From: Nitrospira sp. UBA5699
GTDB lineage: Bacteria > Nitrospirota > Nitrospiria > Nitrospirales > Nitrospiraceae
Assembly: GCA_002420105.1 (NCBI GenBank)
Contig: DIHJ01000099.1
Coordinates: 1 to 11,185, forward strand
DNA length: 11,185 nt
Direction: 5' to 3'
Below the pieces are notes generated by a model. It ran no database searches. It was not told the origin of the DNA and saw only the letters and a list, made by a program, of their open reading frames with translations. Of this stretch, positions 5,645 to 11,185 are shown piece after piece. Position numbers and translations under genes: made by a program. Each line of letters opens with the position of its first letter. The stretch's first letter is position 1.

Positions 5645-8600
5645 TTACCGGACGTACAGGTATTGGAGCAGAGCCACGAGGCCGTAGAGGGAGGATTCGA
5701 TCACCGGCTGCTGGTAGAGCGGCACGAAGGCCCCCTGCTCGTTGGCCTCCACTTCGTCGATGATGAACTGGACCTGCTTCATCCGGATATCGTGGTCCTT
5801 GCCGGCGCCGAGCGCCTGGACCATCTGCCGGCTCAGCCCCGCCAGCATGGCGGCTTTCGCCCCGCTCGCAGCCTGGTACAGCAGAAACGCCGCCAGCAGC
5901 GCCAGCGACACGTTCAACGCCCAGGACAGCAGCAGGAGGAGCGGATAGTTCCAGATATCGAAATAATCGTTCCGGCCCGCGATCATGATCAACAGCGCGA
6001 TGAACGGATACCGGATCAGACGATTGACCACTTCGGTCCGTTGGCCGATCAGGTCGATCACGGCGAGGTACTTCAGCTTCTCGAACTCGCCTTTCTGGGC
6101 CTCGCCCAGGCCGTAGTCGCGGAGATACTCCTCCTGGACCTGGTCGGACCAGCCGCCGGTCGAGGCCGTTACCCAGCCGATCCAGCGGCGGCAGAGCATC
6201 ACCGCGTCGAACACCGCGAGATTGAGGAACACGACCAGGATCGCGCTGCTCAGCGTCATGAACCAATCCACCCGACAGCTGAGCCAGCCCCGGCAGGGAT
6301 GGATGTATTCCTCGTCGAGGAGCACGTAGGAGCCCAGCGCCCACATCACCCCGAGATAGAGGACGAACAGCAGAACGGTCCGCGCGAGCCACTGGGCGGG
6401 CTTGCTGGCCTCGCGATACCAGGACCAGGCCTGATCCACCGTCGTCGCCGTCATCGTCGCGGCCGGGTGGGTCACCCGCTTGAAATTAGTCCAGAAGGTC
6501 CGGGGCGTGAACCCCTGGCCGCCGGGCTCATCCTGGAACAGGAAATCCTGAGTGATGAGGTCGCTGTTCTTTCTGAGATCGCGCATGCCCTTTGCCAGCA
6601 GGACCAGACAGAGAGTCACGACCAGAAGGCGGATGAGCTCGCTCGGCCAGATGCTGACGCCGGCGGTCCAGGAAAAGGGTTCTCCTTCGTCATGATCGGC
6701 CAGCAGCGCGGTCGCCCCGCCGGACGCGATGAAGGCCGAGAAGGCGACCAGGAGGAGGATGGCCAGGGCGCCCGGGAGCCGCGGGTTCCGCGAGACCCAG
6801 AGCCAGAGACGCTGATTGCTCCAGGCGAAGATGGCTCCGGCCAACAGGGCCACCACCACGCTCACCGCGACGACCGTATCGTCGAACCCGATCCCCTGCT
6901 TCAACTGCCCGTATCCGTCGGTGTACGCGAGATCCGCCCGCAGCGGATGAACCGTGCGCACGCCTTCCTGATCGACCACGCTGAGGTCCACCGCACCCTG
7001 CCGGCCCACTTCGAAGAGCCTCGGATGGTACCCCGCATCGTAGATGCGATCCTCCGGCGTCAGCGAGACGTGGTAGCCGGAGGTACAGGGCCCCGGTCCC
7101 GTCCGCCCCTGACCGTCCGGCCGACAGACGACATGCTCCACGGCCTGCAAGGCGGCAAAGTACGCCGACGTCTGGTAACTGCTGCGGAACGGCGGCACGT
7201 CGCGCTGGAGCCCCCCGTCCAGCTGCAAGCCGAACGGCGAGGCGATGACCATGTTGCGCGTCGACTTGTATTCGCTCGGGTGGAGATGGCGCGCGTCGAG
7301 ATCCACCGTGAAGAAGATGGCGTGCGGAAAGAACGGACGAAGCGCCTTGATGATGAGCAGGGCGTCGTAGGGATCCGTCCCCAGAATGCCGATGGCTCTG
7401 GCGCCTTCTCCTTCGTCGTGAATGCGCGCGACCAGCGCGCGCACGTAATCGACCTGGCTGGTGCCTTCGGGACGGTCCCTGGTCGGGTCGTTGGCCTGGG
7501 CGCCGGCCGCCGCTTTTGCGGCACGGGCGGCCCGCGCCGCGTCGTCGCCCGGCACTTCCCCGTCCAGGCCGCTGAGATAGCTGTAGCGAAAGACGTTCAG
7601 GGTGAGCGATTCGTAGTCGGCGGGCCGCTGGATCTGCAGATCGATCGCGCGCGGGATCGTGGGACACCAGTTCTTGATGTCGACCGGCACCTGGATCTGC
7701 CGCAGGTCGGCTTCCGTAAACGTCGCCACCTTGGCGCAGGCGGCGGCGCGGAACTCGATGGGCAGAGCCCTGCCGTAAAACGAATCCCATTCGCCGATGA
7801 GGATGACGGCATCCCAGCCGAGCCGGACCTGCCGCCGTTCCAATTCGGCGACCAGCGACTGGAACAGCAGATTGTCCGAGCCGACGTCGTAGGCGAGCCG
7901 CACGTTCGCATCGGCGAGCCGGCGGTAAAACTCGTGTTCGCAATCCTCGTACGTGGCGCAGGCCTTGCCCCTGCCGGACTCCGCCTTGAGTCCGTAGGCC
8001 AACAGCCCTTTCATCGCGCTGGCCCAGGGCGAATAGAGCTCGATCGAGCCGTCCGCGTTCGGCCAGACGCCGACCCCTTCGTGCGGACCGCCGTAGAGGG
8101 TCCCGGCCTCATCCAAAAGCGAGCGGTAGGCCGACGAACTGCGGGGACCGATGATCTTGAATGTGACCGCCTGCTGCAGCGCGGGGTTCAGCCGCACCAG
8201 CCTGCGCTTGGTCTCGGTCAGCAGGCACCCGCCCTTGCCGGTCTCCTGGCAGACGAGTCCCTGAGAGAGGGAGGTCAGGGTCGCGAAGAACCCGCGACTG
8301 AGCGCTTCGTCCGGCAGCCAGACGACCAGGACACTGTCCGCGCGCGACCCCGTTTCTCCGCAGACGCGGGTTTTTCTGAGGCGATACCATTCATAGGGCA
8401 GCCCCTGAAGGGGACCTTGCCGTTCCCAATCGACGAAGGAGAGATGGCTCTCGTCTTCCGGCGCATAACAGGCCACGCCGAGCGCCGTGCCGACGGCATA
8501 GCGGTCTCGCAGCCGCGATTCGGTGCTCTCGACATAGGGGCCGCCGGTCGTGTTCACCAGCAGGACGGTCAGGCGCTGGCCGCTCCTGACCCGCTCCGCG

Positions 8601-8887
8601 ATGGCCGCCCGGAGCGGCTGGAGCCGTTCGGGCAGGGAGAGTTCCGGTCCGCTTGCCGCTTTGGCCGATCCCTTCTCCCGGATCGCCCGCTCGACCGCCG
8701 CCACCGGATCTTCCCATAGTCGCGCGCGGACCAACTGCTCGCCCGTGGTCTGCTTCATCTCCAGGCCGCTGCCGACCGGCCGCGAACTGCGCAGCGGCTC
8801 CTTCACCAGCAAGACGCCGGCGATGGCCAGCACGAGCGTGAGCGCACCCGCCACCGCCAGTTTTGAATCGCCGCGCGCCTTTGCCAT
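5645..8887 (-). CDS. Large membrane protein of unknown function with periplasmic-binding-like extracytoplasmic region
   Basis: The predicted protein has 1080 residues. A basic N-terminus and TM helix (9-28) are followed by about 640 residues outside the membrane and then about seven more hydrophobic segments (670-690, 704-729, 749-766, 834-857, 876-898, about 958-971, 981-1005) with a soluble tail. Loop charges fit the positive-inside rule with residues 29-669 extracytoplasmic. That region alternates strand and helix like a type I periplasmic-binding fold: LTVLLVNTTGGPY (106-118), VTFKIIGPRSS (241-251), DAVILIGEWDSFYGR (359-373), AIGILGTDPYDALLIIKALR (498-517), AIFFTVDLDARHLHP (523-537). An Ala-rich low-complexity stretch lies at 450-464. 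The tail ends with FVPLYQQPVIESSLYG (1054-1069). Similar long proteins exist in other bacteria as far as I recall, without a known role. GAGGGC lies 7 bases before the ATG. It may sense a ligand or cell-envelope state, but that is inference. Confidence 0.85.
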   Translation of the reverse strand: MAKARGDSKLAVAGALTLVLAIAGVLLVKEPLRSSRPVGSGLEMKQTTGEQLVRARLWEDPVAAVERAIREKGSAKAASGPELSLPERLQPLRAAIAERVRSGQRLTVLLVNTTGGPYVESTESRLRDRYAVGTALGVACYAPEDESHLSFVDWERQGPLQGLPYEWYRLRKTRVCGETGSRADSVLVVWLPDEALSRGFFATLTSLSQGLVCQETGKGGCLLTETKRRLVRLNPALQQAVTFKIIGPRSSSAYRSLLDEAGTLYGGPHEGVGVWPNADGSIELYSPWASAMKGLLAYGLKAESGRGKACATYEDCEHEFYRRLADANVRLAYDVGSDNLLFQSLVAELERRQVRLGWDAVILIGEWDSFYGRALPIEFRAAACAKVATFTEADLRQIQVPVDIKNWCPTIPRAIDLQIQRPADYESLTLNVFRYSYLSGLDGEVPGDDAARAARAAKAAAGAQANDPTRDRPEGTSQVDYVRALVARIHDEGEGARAIGILGTDPYDALLIIKALRPFFPHAIFFTVDLDARHLHPSEYKSTRNMVIASPFGLQLDGGLQRDVPPFRSSYQTSAYFAALQAVEHVVCRPDGQGRTGPGPCTSGYHVSLTPEDRIYDAGYHPRLFEVGRQGAVDLSVVDQEGVRTVHPLRADLAYTDGYGQLKQGIGFDDTVVAVSVVVALLAGAIFAWSNQRLWLWVSRNPRLPGALAILLLVAFSAFIASGGATALLADHDEGEPFSWTAGVSIWPSELIRLLVVTLCLVLLAKGMRDLRKNSDLITQDFLFQDEPGGQGFTPRTFWTNFKRVTHPAATMTATTVDQAWSWYREASKPAQWLARTVLLFVLYLGVMWALGSYVLLDEEYIHPCRGWLSCRVDWFMTLSSAILVVFLNLAVFDAVMLCRRWIGWVTASTGGWSDQVQEEYLRDYGLGEAQKGEFEKLKYLAVIDLIGQRTEVVNRLIRYPFIALLIMIAGRNDYFDIWNYPLLLLLSWALNVSLALLAAFLLYQAASGAKAAMLAGLSRQMVQALGAGKDHDIRMKQVQFIIDEVEANEQGAFVPLYQQPVIESSLYGLVALLQYLYVR

Positions 8888-8939
8888 GAATTATGCCCTC
8901 AAGAATGGGACAGCCGGGCCACTGTACAACAGACTGAGA

Positions 8940-8970
8940 GGGGGACTGCAAGCCGTGCTCGCAGTCCCCC
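8940..8970 (-). terminator. Strong hairpin between the PQQ protein gene and the operon, likely terminator
   Basis: A perfect 10-bp stem, GGGGGACTGC pairing with GCAGTCCCCC, encloses an 11-base loop. It begins 30 bases after the stop of the minus-strand PQQ protein gene, where an intrinsic terminator is expected. On the minus strand the stem is followed by a mixed TCTCAGTCTGTTGT, a weak U-tract. On the plus strand it is followed by TTGTTT, but no plus-strand gene ends there. It may work as a terminator or as an mRNA 3'-end stabiliser. Confidence 0.6.
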
Positions 8971-9000
8971 TTGTTTCACCGGAGAGGGATGTGGGGGAAG

Positions 9001-11185
9001 CTAGTGCGGAACCACCCTGAAGATGGCGCCGTCGCTGAAACCGGTACCGCCTTTCGTCACATACACATAGCCGTCAGAGGCCAGCATCATGCTGACCAGT
9101 CCGCCCTGCCCGCCCGAATAGGCCACGGTGCTGGTTCCCGGCAAATCCGGATTCGACGCGTTCGGAATGATCAGACGAATTCTGCCGTCATTCCAGGATG
9201 CCATAAGCAGATTGTTGCGATAGGCCGGCGGATATATTGCTGACCCACTCGGAATACCGACGATCTCGGTTGGTGCAATGAGCGGAGGATGAAAAACCAC
9301 GATGGGATCAACACAACAAGGGTCGTTTAAGAAACCGCCTCGCTGACTTGCGTCCCAGCCGTAGTTGCCTCCGATGACGATCCTATTGACCTCATCGTTG
9401 TCACCCGGGCCATTCTCGGATTCCCACAGTTGGCCGGTCGACGGGTGAAAAGTGAAACCAAAGCTGTTCCGATGTCCGTAGCTATAAACCTTCTGAGCGT
9501 TGGCGCTCGATGAAAAAGGATTCCCCGGAGCCGGTGAGCCGTCCGACGTCACGCGCAGGATTTTTCCTGCGAGCGAGTCGATGTTTTGCGCATTGGCCGG
9601 ACTCTCCGCATCGCCGACCACCGCGTACAACATGCCATCCGGGCCGAATTTGATGATGCCGCCGTTATGGTTGGTACTGGTCGGAATGTTGGGGAGGATA
9701 ACTGTCTCGCTGCACGAACCACCGGGTTGCTTTATCAGCTTTGATACGCGATTACCCAACCCTGATGCCGTGTAGTACACGTACAGGGTCTGATTGGAGG
9801 TGAAGTTCGGATCAAGCGCGAGCCCCAACAGCCCCTGTTCCCCGTTGATTTGAATCGAGACCGTGCAGAACGGGGTTGGGTCCAATACCCATCCCGGATT
9901 GACCACGCGCACATTCCCCGTGAGACGCTCGTTGAAGAAGATGCGCCCGTCCGACGCCTGAGCGAGTCCTACCGGGAAACTGACCGGGCCGAGTACTGAT
10001 TGCAACTGAAGGTCTCCGCTCGGAGGTTGCTGCACGGTAAAGCTGTGTGTCGTCGACGATCCTGCCAGCTCGATATTGGAGCCGTCGACGAGGGCCAGGC
10101 GCACCTGATGCGATCCTGCTGCCAGCCCGAACAGATCGAATGAGTTAGGTGATGTCCAATGCACGAAATGTGTATGGAGATCGCTGAGCAGCACGCCATT
10201 GTCTGAATTGATCCCGGCCCCGTTGTAGAAATCGTGAAGAGGGCCACCGTCGATCGAGAAGCGCATGTGCGGAGTCCCCGGCAACCCGATCGTGAAGTTG
10301 GTCACCGAGAACGAAATGGTCACCGGGCTCGACAGAAACGTGGTTCCGCTGGTCACCGTGATAGTCGATGAGCCGGGAGGCGCCTGAATCGAAATGTTCA
10401 GTGTGGGCGGATTGGCTTCCGCATTCTGCAGGTCCTGGTGCGCCGCATCAGCGAGGGCCAGACGGATCTGGTGCGGCCCGCTCGGCAGGCCGGTGATCCG
10501 GAACGAATTCGGCCCTTGCCAGGTCATATTCGAGACAGGGGCGCCGCTCCCATCGAGTATTTGCCCATTGAAGAAATGAGCCGCGGCTCCCCCGTCGAGA
10601 TAGATATGGAGATGCGAGGCTCCCTGGCTCCCGATGGTGAAATTCTGCACTGAAAACGACACGTCCACCGGCCCTGACGGCAGAGAAGCTCCGGCCGACG
10701 GACTTGTGATATTGACGGTCGGGGGAGGTGTAGGAGGGCTTGTGATCGTAACGGTCACTGCGGAAGGATTGGCTTCCGGATTGACGAATTGGGACTCGGA
10801 AGCGGTGGCCAACCTGACTGTGACTTGATGCGTACCGACGGACAGCCCGTTGAGCCGGAATGAACTGGGGCTTTGCCATTGCACATCGGCCGTCGGATTG
10901 CCGTTCCCGTCCACCACCTTATTGGACGACCCGTTGAAGAAATGACGGGTCGGGCCGCCGTCGACGCTGATGTGCAGATGCTGCTGCCCCTGGCTTCCAA
11001 TGGAGAAATTCTGAACGGAGAAATTGACGACCACCGATCCGGTCGCAGGCCCCGGTGCCGCCACGCTCAGCGTCGCAGGCGGAGGAGCGACTCCGGGAGG
11101 AACAGACGGGTCGAAGGGGCCCAACTCGATCGAACCGGGTGGCGGCTGATTTTGAGGGAGCGCATTTCCGCCGCCGGTGCTTAAC
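9001..11185 (-). CDS. Secreted PQQ-type sugar dehydrogenase-like beta-propeller with three N-terminal tandem repeats (5' end outside window)
   Basis: The frame is open to the window edge, so the start and any signal peptide are missing. The TTG at 11124 is not a credible start because about 20 open codons rich in Pro, Gly and Asn precede it. Counting from that codon, residues 17-127, 135-246 and 253-365 are three related beta-rich repeats, each with (S/T)IG-x2-G-x2-H followed by a DGG and an F-x-NG, and a late G-x-HQ. Residues 371-707 are a glucose/sorbosone-dehydrogenase (GSDH) type propeller: GLLGLALDPNF (431-441), NHNGG with His486 in the position of the catalytic base, KFGPDGMLY, YGHRN (549-553), ESENGPGDNDE (568-578) and GGNYGW. 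Family members oxidise sugars outside the cytoplasm with PQQ. Some propellers of this family have lost activity, so enzymatic function is probable, not shown. Cys pairs 420/471 and 603/604 suggest export. Confidence 0.9.
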   Translation of the reverse strand, partial: LSTGGGNALPQNQPPPGSIELGPFDPSVPPGVAPPPATLSVAAPGPATGSVVVNFSVQNFSIGSQGQQHLHISVDGGPTRHFFNGSSNKVVDGNGNPTADVQWQSPSSFRLNGLSVGTHQVTVRLATASESQFVNPEANPSAVTVTITSPPTPPPTVNITSPSAGASLPSGPVDVSFSVQNFTIGSQGASHLHIYLDGGAAAHFFNGQILDGSGAPVSNMTWQGPNSFRITGLPSGPHQIRLALADAAHQDLQNAEANPPTLNISIQAPPGSSTITVTSGTTFLSSPVTISFSVTNFTIGLPGTPHMRFSIDGGPLHDFYNGAGINSDNGVLLSDLHTHFVHWTSPNSFDLFGLAAGSHQVRLALVDGSNIELAGSSTTHSFTVQQPPSGDLQLQSVLGPVSFPVGLAQASDGRIFFNERLTGNVRVVNPGWVLDPTPFCTVSIQINGEQGLLGLALDPNFTSNQTLYVYYTASGLGNRVSKLIKQPGGSCSETVILPNIPTSTNHNGGIIKFGPDGMLYAVVGDAESPANAQNIDSLAGKILRVTSDGSPAPGNPFSSSANAQKVYSYGHRNSFGFTFHPSTGQLWESENGPGDNDEVNRIVIGGNYGWDASQRGGFLNDPCCVDPIVVFHPPLIAPTEIVGIPSGSAIYPPAYRNNLLMASWNDGRIRLIIPNASNPDLPGTSTVAYSGGQGGLVSMMLASDGYVYVTKGGTGFSDGAIFRVVPH
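10030..11076 (-). repeat. Three tandem protein-level repeats of about 115-122 codons
   Basis: The unit spans 10744-11076, 10387-10722 and 10030-10368. Its core reads SIGSQGQQHLHISVDGG in copy 1, TIGSQGASHLHIYLDGG in copy 2 and TIGLPGTPHMRFSIDGG in copy 3, beginning 122 and then 115 residues apart. Copies 1 and 2 are closest and keep H-L-H. Copy 3 has lost the second histidine (H-M-R) and gained an insert with HTHF. The DNA copies have diverged well beyond recent duplication, so recombination between them is unlikely to be active. A Pro-rich linker (SPPTPPPT) joins copies 1 and 2. Confidence 0.8.

Noticed and set aside
5273..8719. A 1148-codon open frame on the plus strand opposite the large membrane protein gene
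   Set aside because: It is antisense to a gene with clear membrane segments and family-like motifs. Its product is rich in Arg, Gly, Pro, His and Asp with no domain pattern, as expected for a shadow frame in GC-rich DNA.
8902..8929. A minus-strand promoter candidate, TTGTAC and CATTCT with 16-base spacing, before the large membrane protein gene
   Set aside because: The -10 matches poorly, and the implied transcript start would fall on the ribosome binding site of the gene.

Overview
This is a GC-rich bacterial chromosomal window with tightly packed genes, short convergent and intra-operon gaps, and no mobile element, tRNA, rRNA or CRISPR array that I can see. The proteins are typical of a Gram-negative, environmental, probably non-enteric bacterium: a lipoprotein-like small protein, an exported PQQ-type sugar dehydrogenase and a large protein with an extracytoplasmic region. 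Overall flavour resembles Nitrospirota or a nearby phylum, but that is an impression from sequence style, not a search result.

Layout, left to right. A 74-residue putative lipoprotein (+) meets tail-to-tail, with a 14-base overlap, a DUF1295 / steroid 5-alpha-reductase-like membrane protein (-). Upstream of the DUF1295 gene, on its strand, is a 31-codon stub that carries the N-terminal Rossmann motif of an extended SDR (NAD-dependent epimerase type) and then stops, so it looks like the remnant of a deleted gene. A complete NAD(P)+-dependent aldehyde dehydrogenase (+) follows and ends 6 bases from the convergent end of ettA.

From 8887 down to 2907 four minus-strand genes form a probable operon. 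In transcription order they are a 1080-residue membrane protein of unknown function with a roughly 640-residue extracytoplasmic region, a 239-residue serine carboxylesterase (Abhydrolase_2 type) 10 bases downstream, a 56-residue four-cysteine protein 44 bases further on, and the ABC-F translation factor EttA. The first three are closely spaced. EttA is 110 bases further and may have its own promoter.

The right end holds a minus-strand gene, cut by the window edge, for a secreted-looking protein with three tandem beta-sandwich-like repeats followed by a glucose/sorbosone-dehydrogenase-type PQQ beta-propeller. A strong hairpin after its stop separates it from the operon. Its base composition is clearly less GC-rich than its neighbours.

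The most interesting items are the large membrane protein with its small cysteine-rich and esterase partners, the SDR stub, and the repeat-bearing PQQ protein.
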